This document shows positions 1 through 6,884 of a DNA stretch of 12,960 nt, piece by piece. Within the stretch, counting starts at the first letter, position 1. The number at the start of each line of letters is the position of its first letter. The stretch comes from an uncultured Roseburia sp. (GTDB lineage: Bacteria > Bacillota > Clostridia > Lachnospirales > Lachnospiraceae). The notes under the pieces are model-generated. The model was not told the DNA's origin. It saw only the letters and a list, made by a program, of their open reading frames with translations, and did not search any database. Both the position numbers and the translations under genes were made by a program. The DNA lies in assembly GCA_947070915.1 (NCBI GenBank), contig CAMTDY010000072.1, positions 1-12,960 on the forward strand. Direction: 5' to 3'.

Positions 1-789
1 GGTTTTTCAAGACCTGCAAGTACTTTTTCTAATATTCAACTGTCAAACTCCCGAAACAATACAGAAGTATATGGTACCGGAATAAAAAGAGTTGTTTATA
101 CTGTTCTGGATGTCTTTGGACTGGCAAACATATTTAATACACCTACCTTTAACCCGACGTGGTGGTACATGGGACTTGCTGTGTTGATCCTTCTTATAAT
201 GCCGCTTTTATATAGGGCGCACAGAAGAATTGGTGTGGCATTATTTATACTGGCAGTGATTTTGCCCAGAATGTTATCTCTTGAATTTACGCCTCTTCGC
301 TGGAGCCTTCCCTCTATGTGTCTGGGAATCCTGTTTGCGGAAAGAAATTTTTTCGCAAAGCTGCATAATTTGTATCGGGATAAGATTTATTTGCATGTGG
401 GAAAGGTGATCGTGGCTATAGCTGTTCTTTGTGCTCTTTTCATCTTCCGCCATAAGACTCAGCTGCTGCTTGATATAACGGATGCGTTTCTGGCTGCCCT
501 TATTATTTATATCAGTTTCGAGCTCTTTGGAGAGAGGGGCAGAGTTGTAAAGACGGTAGCTGCATTCTGCGGGAAGTATTCTATGAATATGTTCCTTGCC
601 CATACATTTTTCCGGGGATACTATTTTAAGGATTTCTATTATTCCTTTGGGAATGCCTGGTTGATTATTTTGGTTTTGACAATTACGACTCTTTTATTCT
701 CCGTCTGCGTAGAAATGTTTAAGAAGTATAGTGGATATAATAAGATTGTTGAGAAACTGGTAAATCGAATAGCATTACGTCAATGTTAG
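1..789 (+). CDS. Membrane-bound O-acyltransferase (acyltransferase-3 family), C-terminal part
   Basis: The reading frame is open from the first base of the window to the TAG at 787-789, so the 5' end lies outside; 262 residues are visible. An internal ATG at 169 is in frame, but family-like sequence precedes it (TFNPTWWYMGLAVL, encoded around 148-190), so it is not the real start. The NPTWWY stretch followed by a hydrophobic helix, several further membrane helices and a late YSMNMFLAHTFF segment are typical of the second half of acyltransferase-3 (OafA/YrhL-like) proteins, which move acetyl or other acyl groups onto extracellular glycans. The N-terminal half with the conserved Arg/His region is missing here, so the activity cannot be checked. 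Two terminators follow directly, so it appears to end an upstream transcription unit. Family assignment is fairly sure; substrate unknown. Confidence 0.8.
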   Translation, partial: GFSRPASTFSNIQLSNSRNNTEVYGTGIKRVVYTVLDVFGLANIFNTPTFNPTWWYMGLAVLILLIMPLLYRAHRRIGVALFILAVILPRMLSLEFTPLRWSLPSMCLGILFAERNFFAKLHNLYRDKIYLHVGKVIVAIAVLCALFIFRHKTQLLLDITDAFLAALIIYISFELFGERGRVVKTVAAFCGKYSMNMFLAHTFFRGYYFKDFYYSFGNAWLIILVLTITTLLFSVCVEMFKKYSGYNKIVEKLVNRIALRQC

Positions 790-814
790 TCATTAAGCTT
801 GATGGTGCCAGTCT

Positions 815-846
815 GGGTCAGCGATGCCGCTGGCCTTAAATTTTTT
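815..846 (+). terminator. Putative intrinsic terminator T1 after the first acyltransferase gene
   Basis: Nine base pairs form between 815-823 and 828-836 (two of them G-T) around a 4-base loop (824-827). A T6 run follows at 841-846 after TAAA. It lies 25 bases past the stop codon of the upstream gene. The gap between stem and T-run makes it weaker than the next terminator. Confidence 0.5.
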
Positions 847-866
847 CTTGCCCTTCCAAGTAAACT

Positions 867-904
867 TAGCCGTATATTCCCATGGGGGAGTATGCGGCTA
901 TTTT
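867..904 (+). terminator. Strong intrinsic terminator T2
   Basis: A 15-bp stem pairs 867-881 with 886-900 (TAGCCGTATATTCCC with GGGGAGTATGCGGCTA), with two G-T pairs and a 4-base loop. TTTT follows directly and a second T5 run lies at 909-913. This is a textbook rho-independent structure. With T1 it forms a tandem stop that separates the left-edge gene from the sugar locus. Confidence 0.8.
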
Positions 905-924
905 GGGGTTTTTGACATTTTCTA

Positions 925-953
925 TGGAAAAAACAGACAAAAAGTGGTATACT
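925..953 (+). promoter_or_regulatory. Putative sigma-A promoter P1 (extended -10) for the ThDP-enzyme operon
   Basis: TATACT at 948-953 is preceded by TGG at 945-947, which makes an extended -10 element. The best -35 at 17-bp spacing is TGGAAA (925-930), a weak 4/6 match, as is common for extended -10 promoters. The expected start site is near 960, giving a leader of about 45 bases before the ATG at 1005. The ribosome site AGGAGG at 993-998 sits 6 bases from that ATG. Confidence 0.6.
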
Positions 954-1004
954 ATCTTTGTATGCGATAAAAGATAAAAGAAAAGTAAGCTCAGGAGGAC
1001 GATC

Positions 1005-2822
1005 ATGAAGATAAAATTATCCAACTATGTAGCACAGTTTTTAGTGGAACATGGGATTGATACGGTGTTTACTGTGACCGGCGGCGGAGCCATGCACCTG
1101 AATGACGGGCTGGGACACCAGGAGGGACTGCATTGTGTCTATCAGCACCATGAGCAGGCATGCGCCATCGCGGGAGAGGCATATGCGAGAATGCATAATA
1201 AGATTGGCGCCGTGTGTGTGACCACGGGACCGGGAGGTACCAATGCCATTACCGGTGTGGTAGGAGGATGGCTGGATTCCATCCCCATGCTGGTGATTTC
1301 TGGTCAGGTCCGCTATGATACCACAGCAAGGAGCACCGGGCTTGGGATACGGGCAATGGGAGATCAGGAATTTGATATATGTAAGGCTGTGGACAGTATG
1401 ACGAAATACTGCCAGATGGTGATCGATCCTCTGGATATCCGGTATTGTCTGGAAAAGGCGCTGTATCTGGCCCAGACCGGAAGACCTGGGCCGTGTTGGC
1501 TGGATATTCCGGTAAATGTGCAGGGAGCTATGATCGAGACGGATGAACTTAGAATTTTTGATCCGGCAGAATGTGCTGCAGAGGTCCCGGTAAAGCCATC
1601 GGAAGAGACCATTGATGCCATCATTGAAAAGATCAAGCAGGCGAAGCGCCCGGTGATCAATGCCGGGAATGGAATCCGGATCTCCGGCGGCTATGAGGAG
1701 TTCTGCCAGATGGTAGATAAACTGAATATCCCGGTGGTGACTGGCTGGAACAGCATTGATCTGATCGCTGACGAGCATCCATTGTATGTGGGCCGCGGTG
1801 GTATCATGGGAGACCGGGCAGGGAATTTTGCGATCCAGAACAGTGATCTGGTGTTTTCCCTGGGAAGCCGCCTGAGTATCCGCCAGGTGGGGTACAATTA
1901 TAAGACCTGGGCGAGAGAGGCCTATACCATCGTGGTGGATGTGGATGGTGAGGAACTGAAAAAACCTACGATCCATGTGGACATGCCGGTATGTGCGGAC
2001 GTCAGGGATGTAATGAAGATGATAAATGAAAAGCTGGGAGATACAAAGCTGGATACTGACTCCTTCTGGCTGGATAAATGTGATCACTGGAAAAAGACCT
2101 ATCCTGTTGTTCTGCCAAAGCATTACGAGCAGAAGGGACTGGCTAATGTCTATGCATTTATCAAGGAAGTCAGCAGAGTACTGCCAGAAAATTATGTGAC
2201 GGTGGTGGGAAATGGTTCCGCCTGCGTGGTGGGAAGCCATGGTTATGAGATCAAAAAGGGACAGAGGTTTATTATCAATTCGGCCATTGCTTCCATGGGA
2301 TATGATCTTCCGGCTGCTATTGGCGCCTGTGTGGCCGAGGGGGGCAGGGAACTGGTGTGCCTGAGCGGTGACGGGAGCATCCAGATGAATCTTCAGGAAC
2401 TGCAGACGATCCAGACCAATAAACTGCCCATCAAGATCTTTGTGATCAACAACAATGGGTATCACTCCATACGTCAGACCCAGACCAACTTCTTCGGAGA
2501 GCCTTTTGTGGGAATCGGGCCCCAGAGTCACGACCTGGAATTTCCAGATATGAAGAAGATCGCCTATGCCTATGACTATCCATTTTTCCGCTGTGAGAGC
2601 AATGACACGCTGGAGGAGACCATCCGGGAGGTTTTCGCCACAGAAGGCGCAGTGATCTGTGAGATCATGGTCTCCACGGATCAGAACTTTGAGCCAAAGT
2701 CTTCTACCAAACGGCTGGAGGATGGCACACTGGTGTCACCGCCGCTGGAGGATCTGGCGCCGTTCCTTGACAGAGAGACATTCTTAAATGAGATGATCAT
2801 AGATCCGGTTCCGGAGGAATAA
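1005..2822 (+). CDS. ThDP-dependent acetolactate synthase-like enzyme; candidate YerE-type sugar acetyltransferring lyase
   Basis: This is a 605-residue protein with the full three-domain layout of ThDP enzymes: pyrimidine-binding domain (about 1-175), central domain (about 195-335) and pyrophosphate domain (about 380-560). The catalytic glutamate is E50 in YQHHEQA. The ThDP/Mg motif starts with GDG at 455-457 and closes with the asparagines at 482-484. An AGGAGG site 6 bases upstream supports the start. True acetolactate synthases feed branched-chain amino acid synthesis and have a regulatory partner (ilvN); none is here, and the locus carries CDP-dideoxysugar genes. The closest known precedent is YerE of Yersinia pseudotuberculosis, a FAD/ThDP enzyme that transfers an acetyl unit from pyruvate to C4 of CDP-4-keto-3,6-dideoxyglucose. 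The family is certain. The YerE-like role is inferred from context; a decarboxylase or other carboligase acting on a different sugar remains possible. Confidence 0.9.
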   Translation: MKIKLSNYVAQFLVEHGIDTVFTVTGGGAMHLNDGLGHQEGLHCVYQHHEQACAIAGEAYARMHNKIGAVCVTTGPGGTNAITGVVGGWLDSIPMLVISGQVRYDTTARSTGLGIRAMGDQEFDICKAVDSMTKYCQMVIDPLDIRYCLEKALYLAQTGRPGPCWLDIPVNVQGAMIETDELRIFDPAECAAEVPVKPSEETIDAIIEKIKQAKRPVINAGNGIRISGGYEEFCQMVDKLNIPVVTGWNSIDLIADEHPLYVGRGGIMGDRAGNFAIQNSDLVFSLGSRLSIRQVGYNYKTWAREAYTIVVDVDGEELKKPTIHVDMPVCADVRDVMKMINEKLGDTKLDTDSFWLDKCDHWKKTYPVVLPKHYEQKGLANVYAFIKEVSRVLPENYVTVVGNGSACVVGSHGYEIKKGQRFIINSAIASMGYDLPAAIGACVAEGGRELVCLSGDGSIQMNLQELQTIQTNKLPIKIFVINNNGYHSIRQTQTNFFGEPFVGIGPQSHDLEFPDMKKIAYAYDYPFFRCESNDTLEETIREVFATEGAVICEIMVSTDQNFEPKSSTKRLEDGTLVSPPLEDLAPFLDRETFLNEMIIDPVPEE

Positions 2823-2825
2823 TAT

Positions 2826-3914
2826 ATGGAGATTAAACACAAAAGAAATTACGTTCTTGATGCAATGCGCTTTTTATTTAGTATCATGATACTGATCCAT
2901 CACTCGTATCTGATTACGGATGGTAAATTCCGGTATGCCCCCAGCGGTTATATCGGAGTTGAATTCTTTTTCATCGTGACGGGCTATTATATGATGGTCT
3001 ATATAGAAAGACGGCGGAGGGAGCGGGAGACTGAGGTGCTGGATATTGGCACTGAGACAAGAAATTTTGTCATGAAAAAAATCGCTAAGATATGGCCCTA
3101 TTTACTTGTTTCGGATGTGGTGTCCATTATCGTCTGCTTTATTGTTTTAAAAGAAGGAATTCTTCACGGTATCGTATATGCCTATTCTGAGCTGCTGATG
3201 CTGCAGATGGCAGGTTTCTGGGGAAATTATCCTACAGGGACTGCCTGGTATCTGTCAGCGCTGGTACTGGCACTGCTGTTTCTTTATCCACTGGCGGTGA
3301 AGTTCCGATCGATGTTCCTGAACGTTATAGCTCCGTTGATGGCTGTTTTGATCCTGGGCCATCTTACGTTAACTTATGGCAGTGTAGGAAACGATCCGGG
3401 GCTCTGGGATGGATATTTTGGAAAAGGCCTGGTTCGCGCTGTGGCAGAAATCTCGCTGGGCGCTGTCTGTTTTGGAGTATCCTCTTATATCAGCAGATGG
3501 AAGCCAGCTATTGTCTCAAAGGTGCTGTTCGGTATCGCAGAAGTGTTCTGCTATGCAGGGGTGGCCTATATCGCCTATAAATATCAGCCGGGAAAAAATG
3601 ATGTGTTGGCAATTTTACTGCTTTTTGCCGGGATTGCGATAACCACCAGCAGACAGAGCATCTGGTATGAGTATTGTAATTTTAAAATATTTGGTGTTTT
3701 GGGGAAATTTAGTATGGTGGTCTTTCTCAATAATTTTTATTGGAGCAAATGCATGCGGACGATCTTTCCTGCGGCGTCCATCAGCCAGCTGATGGTATAT
3801 TATGTTGCGGTTTCCCTGCTCGCGGCACTGGCAGTTTATGGTGTCGTTGCGGTTTTGCGGTTTGGTATACACAGGGTAAAAGCAGCGTTGACAGAAGAAA
3901 GGGTGAAAGTATGA
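2826..3914 (+). CDS. Acyltransferase-3 family membrane protein (probable glycan O-acyltransferase)
   Basis: This is a complete 362-residue polytopic protein. The N-terminus carries the family signature: D12 and R15 (LDAMRFLFS), the histidines H25-H26 at the end of the first helix, and GVEFFFIVTGYYM at about 43-55, which corresponds to the usual VEFFFxxSGY. A KIWPYLL segment lies near residue 90, and about ten hydrophobic helices follow. The family uses a membrane-embedded site to acylate sugars, usually with acetyl groups. The start is supported by GGAGGA at 2813-2818, which lies inside the end of the preceding gene, only 3 bases away. Its TGA overlaps the next start as ATGA (3911-3914), implying translational coupling with the reductase gene. 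It probably decorates the sugar or repeat unit made by this locus; the exact acceptor cannot be read from sequence. Confidence 0.88.
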   Translation: MEIKHKRNYVLDAMRFLFSIMILIHHSYLITDGKFRYAPSGYIGVEFFFIVTGYYMMVYIERRRRERETEVLDIGTETRNFVMKKIAKIWPYLLVSDVVSIIVCFIVLKEGILHGIVYAYSELLMLQMAGFWGNYPTGTAWYLSALVLALLFLYPLAVKFRSMFLNVIAPLMAVLILGHLTLTYGSVGNDPGLWDGYFGKGLVRAVAEISLGAVCFGVSSYISRWKPAIVSKVLFGIAEVFCYAGVAYIAYKYQPGKNDVLAILLLFAGIAITTSRQSIWYEYCNFKIFGVLGKFSMVVFLNNFYWSKCMRTIFPAASISQLMVYYVAVSLLAALAVYGVVAVLRFGIHRVKAALTEERVKV

Positions 3915-4852
3915 AAAGAGCGGTTATAACAGGGGCATCTGGAATGCTTGGACAGGCTCTTGCCAGATTACTGGTGCAAAATGAAATCCAAGTGTATACC
4001 GTACTGCGGCCGGGTTCCGAGCACAACGAAGAGGCATTACAGGATAAAAGAGTGATTCCTGTAGAATGTGACCTGGGGGACCTGACGTCTCTGCCGGAAA
4101 AGATTTCGCAGACTTGTGATGCCTTTTTTCATTTTGGATGGGGAGGGACATTTGGAAACACGAGAAATAATTATTATGGGCAGCTGCAGAATGTAAGTTA
4201 TACGCTGGATGCCGTAGAGGCGGCAAAAGAATTAGGCTGCAGCGTATTTCTCGGTGCGGGTTCCCAGGCGGAGTTTGGACGGGTGCCGGAAGGAGTAAAA
4301 CTTTCAGCAGGATTAACTGCTAATCCGGAGACAGGGTATGGCATCGCAAAACTTTGTGCCGGGCAGATGAGCCGCGCTGCCTGCCGGGATTACGGAATCC
4401 GCCATATCTGGACGCGGATCCTCAGCGTATATGGTCCGGGGGACAAGGACAGGACCATGGTGATGTCCGGGATTTGTTCCATGCTGCGGGGGGAAATTCC
4501 GAAATATACAAAAGGAGAGCAGATCTGGGATTATCTGTATTGTGACGATGCGGCGAAGGCTTTTTATCTGGCAGCAGAAAAAGGCAGGGATGGTGCGGTT
4601 TACTGTGTGGGAAGCGGGCAGGAGAGGCTTCTGAAAGATTATATAAAAGATATTGGTGATGTGGTGTGTCCGGGACAGGAGATCATTTTTGGAGAGGTTC
4701 CATATTATGATAAGCAGGTGATGTATCTGTGTGCCGATATTGGCGATCTGAAACGGGATACCGGGTTTGAGCCAGAGACCGTTTTTCGTGAAGGGATTGA
4801 AAAAACAGTGGCATGGAGAAAGACATGCTCCAGGCCTTTGTTTGACAATTAA
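3911..4852 (+). CDS. NAD(P)-dependent extended SDR; candidate YerF-like reductase of a CDP-deoxysugar
   Basis: The gene encodes 313 residues. The start at 3911 overlaps the previous stop (ATGA) and follows an AGAAAGGG ribosome site; a longer in-frame reading from 3740 would lie inside the acyltransferase gene and is rejected. The N-terminal Rossmann motif is GASGMLG (G8, G11, G14). The SDR catalytic residues are S118 (GAGSQAEFG), Y143 and K147 (YGIAK), with the Ser-to-Tyr distance of 25 typical of extended SDRs. RILSVYGPGD follows, as in sugar nucleotide epimerases and reductases. The family includes C4 reductases of the CDP-abequose and CDP-paratose type and the YerF reductase that reduces the acetyl branch in yersiniose synthesis. 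Coupling to the ThDP enzyme gene favours the last role, but sequence alone cannot separate a reductase from an epimerase. Confidence 0.85.
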   Translation: MKRAVITGASGMLGQALARLLVQNEIQVYTVLRPGSEHNEEALQDKRVIPVECDLGDLTSLPEKISQTCDAFFHFGWGGTFGNTRNNYYGQLQNVSYTLDAVEAAKELGCSVFLGAGSQAEFGRVPEGVKLSAGLTANPETGYGIAKLCAGQMSRAACRDYGIRHIWTRILSVYGPGDKDRTMVMSGICSMLRGEIPKYTKGEQIWDYLYCDDAAKAFYLAAEKGRDGAVYCVGSGQERLLKDYIKDIGDVVCPGQEIIFGEVPYYDKQVMYLCADIGDLKRDTGFEPETVFREGIEKTVAWRKTCSRPLFDN

Positions 4853-4871
4853 AAACAGGATATGCTATAAT
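4842..4871 (+). promoter_or_regulatory. Internal consensus sigma-A promoter P2
   Basis: A perfect TTGACA (4842-4847) and a perfect TATAAT (4866-4871) are separated by 18 bases, with TGC just before the -10 (extended -10). The -35 lies in the last codons of the SDR gene (Phe-Asp-Asn-stop). Transcription should start near 4878, about 27 bases before the ATG at 4905. This promoter can drive the membrane-protein gene independently of P1. Confidence 0.8.
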
Positions 4872-4904
4872 CGGATCACATTATATGGTAAAAGGAGAAA
4901 GAAA

Positions 4905-6770
4905 ATGCAACAGAGACGGACCTATGGGATGATCAGCGGATTACTTGCTGTCATTGCAGCTATGGCTTATTGGAATTATGCCCTTGTGGCAGCTCCGGAT
5001 GGAGTGTTAGGGGTACATTCCTTAGGTAATATTAAATGTTATGCGGTATTGGTGATGTTACTGGTCTTTTTCTTTCTTGGTTTTTATATGATCTTTTATT
5101 GGACCGGCCTGATCAACAAAAGCTTGGATCAGACGAGATATGTATTAGCTGTAGTGGGTATTGGCCTTGCTGTGTATATATTGTTCTCCCATGTAAAAAC
5201 GGTCTGGGAATTCCCGGTCTGGATCACAGTGGGGCTGGGAATTTTATTTACGGTTTTTCTTTGTGCCGGGCTCTCTGGTCAGTCAAAAAATATGTTTTCT
5301 GTATTCTTTCTCATCCTGTTGTTTGGCTTGTTGTGGGGAGTGGCAATGGCCACAGTGAATACATTCCGCTCTGCGCCCCACGGTGCTTTTTATGATCTGC
5401 ACCATACGTCGGCGTATATGGACTCCATCTTTAATGTGTACCGCCATATGGGGTATGAAGGCGGTCTGACAGATCAATATGGGCATTATGGATTGTTTTT
5501 TTATCTTCCTTTAAAGATCTTTGGGTGTTCCAGTGCTGCCGTTGCCATTATTTTGGGTATTCTGGCCGCATTGGTGTATATTTTATGTATGACAAGTTTT
5601 TGTATGGTTGTAAAAAATACGGTATTACAGATCGCTGTGGTCTGTATCGCCGGTTTCGCAGGTTTAAATCCTTCGTTAAAAAGTATTTACTGGCAGTGTT
5701 ATCCCCACCGTCTGGTTTTTCCGGCGGTTACGATCTTCATGATAACTTTATTCAGCCGCAGGGGGATGAAGGTGTGGCAGTATGTGACAGGGTGTGTGGT
5801 GATCACCCTTGCCCTGCTTTGGAATTTTGAATCCGGCATCATCTGTGCCGCGGCGTGGTTTGTATACAGCATTATTTTTCTGCTGCAGAAGGGAATGATG
5901 ACGAAGAAAAAACTTTTGCTCTGCGGAGTTTTTCTGCTGGTGGATGTGGTGGTTCCTTTTCTGCTGGCATTGGGAAGTGTAAATCTCTACAATTTGATCG
6001 TGGCAGGCTCCCAGGCTAAATTTTTAGGAGTGCGGGATTTTGTGGGAATGGTGGTTGATGACAGCTATATTTCCCAGCTCCAGACGGATCTGGTCTGGGG
6101 AAATGAGATCTATATTCATAAGGTCATTGTCTTTTTGCTCTGTTTCTGCTGGGGAATCTTTCATAACCGGTTGTTTGGGATCCAGGGGAATGAAGCAAAA
6201 GCAAATTGCAGCATTGCCGTGTCGGTGATGGGCTTGGGACTTCTTACCTATTATATGAACCGGACCCTCGCCGGACATGCCCTGGTAGATCTGTTTTTTA
6301 TCCTATGCCTGGGACTGATTGTGAGCGGGGCTTATGAACTGGCTGTCGTCAGGTGGAATCTGAAACGAAGCTCTTTTGCCGGGATCGGGAAGGCAGTCTG
6401 TGGAATTTATGCCTGTCTGCTTCTGGCAGGGTGTGGAATGACAAATTTGACCGCATACTCAAATTTCCAGGAAAGATATAGTACAGGTGTTTATGATTAT
6501 GGAAAATTTGAGGATTTTGTCCGCCAGATCGGGCAGGCAGTTCCGGAAGATGCCTGGGCAAAAGGGGAGGGGACCACAGCGATTTATATGGAACTAGGGA
6601 GAGATAACAAGGCTTATGAATTTGGCGATGTGATCGCCGAGGAGATGCGGGAGCAGGATAAGATATTAGTGATTGACCGCTATTTTCCGTCTGTGCCGGA
6701 AGAGTTTCAAATGGTTCAGCAGTTTGCCTACAATGATGTAGTATTTGGGTATTTTGTCAGAAAACAGTAA
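4905..6770 (+). CDS. Large polytopic membrane protein, putative GT-C type glycosyltransferase
   Basis: This is a 621-residue protein. The ATG at 4905 has AAGGAG 7 bases upstream and lies just after promoter P2; the longer in-frame reading from 4767 is rejected because it would start inside the SDR gene and before the promoter. About a dozen hydrophobic helices are visible, starting at residues 8-30, 44-65 and 79-96. A large loop at about 150-200 is rich in polar and aromatic residues, with D164-L-H-H167 and DQYGHYG at 190-196. A final soluble segment of about 109 residues (from about 513) is probably outside the membrane. Many helices, an acidic/His-containing early external loop and a C-terminal soluble domain fit GT-C enzymes that use polyprenyl-phosphate sugars. 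I do not recognise a specific named family, so the glycosyltransferase call is inference supported by the sugar-locus context. Confidence 0.6.
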   Translation: MQQRRTYGMISGLLAVIAAMAYWNYALVAAPDGVLGVHSLGNIKCYAVLVMLLVFFFLGFYMIFYWTGLINKSLDQTRYVLAVVGIGLAVYILFSHVKTVWEFPVWITVGLGILFTVFLCAGLSGQSKNMFSVFFLILLFGLLWGVAMATVNTFRSAPHGAFYDLHHTSAYMDSIFNVYRHMGYEGGLTDQYGHYGLFFYLPLKIFGCSSAAVAIILGILAALVYILCMTSFCMVVKNTVLQIAVVCIAGFAGLNPSLKSIYWQCYPHRLVFPAVTIFMITLFSRRGMKVWQYVTGCVVITLALLWNFESGIICAAAWFVYSIIFLLQKGMMTKKKLLLCGVFLLVDVVVPFLLALGSVNLYNLIVAGSQAKFLGVRDFVGMVVDDSYISQLQTDLVWGNEIYIHKVIVFLLCFCWGIFHNRLFGIQGNEAKANCSIAVSVMGLGLLTYYMNRTLAGHALVDLFFILCLGLIVSGAYELAVVRWNLKRSSFAGIGKAVCGIYACLLLAGCGMTNLTAYSNFQERYSTGVYDYGKFEDFVRQIGQAVPEDAWAKGEGTTAIYMELGRDNKAYEFGDVIAEEMREQDKILVIDRYFPSVPEEFQMVQQFAYNDVVFGYFVRKQ

Positions 6771-6774
6771 AACA

Positions 6775-6799
6775 GGCAGTTGTTTGTTGACAACCTGCC
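6775..6799. promoter_or_regulatory. Inverted repeat overlapping the -35 of P3
   Basis: GGCAG (6775-6779) pairs with CTGCC (6795-6799) and TTGT (6780-6783) with ACAA (6790-6793), leaving one bulged C and a 6-base loop. The right arm contains GTTGACAAC, itself a small palindrome that holds the -35 hexamer. There is no T-run, so it is not an intrinsic terminator. It could be an operator or a chance structure. Confidence 0.3.
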
Positions 6800-6815
6800 A
6801 AATGTATTTTATACT
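6787..6815 (+). promoter_or_regulatory. Internal near-consensus sigma-A promoter P3
   Basis: TTGACA (6787-6792) and TATACT (6810-6815) are separated by exactly 17 bases. The -35 begins 16 bases after the stop of the upstream gene. The expected start site is near 6822, which rules out the TTG at 6780 as a start for this transcript and leaves a leader of about 60 bases before the start at 6885. It should drive the second membrane protein and the ddhABC-type genes behind it. Confidence 0.78.
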
Positions 6816-6870
6816 ATTGAAAGATGTGTCAGATGGTTAGGATTGCCAATGTACCGGAAAAAAAGAGAAG

Positions 6871-6876
6871 AGGAGG
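6871..6876 (+). promoter_or_regulatory. Ribosome binding site that decides a TTG start
   Basis: A perfect AGGAGG lies 8 bases before an in-frame TTG at 6885. The alternative ATG at 6849 has only a weak AGGA at 6839-6842, and the ATG at 6906 is 29 bases away from AGGAGG, too far for initiation. Confidence 0.7.
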
Positions 6877-6884
6877 AAGAAATC

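Noticed and set aside
912..917. A perfect TTGACA just after terminator T2
   Set aside because: The TATACT at 948 is 30 bases away, too far for sigma-A, and no -10 lies at 16-18 bases. The extended -10 with TGGAAA is the better reading.
1041..2531. Long 496-codon open frame on the minus strand opposite the ThDP enzyme gene
   Set aside because: It is an antisense shadow: the + strand carries a full ThDP enzyme with all motifs, and the minus-strand product is a His/Ile/Arg-rich sequence with no recognisable domain.
1005..2822. Housekeeping acetolactate synthase for valine/leucine synthesis
   Set aside because: No ilvN, ilvC or ilvD neighbour, and the gene is tightly coupled to surface-glycan genes; the fold agrees but the context does not.
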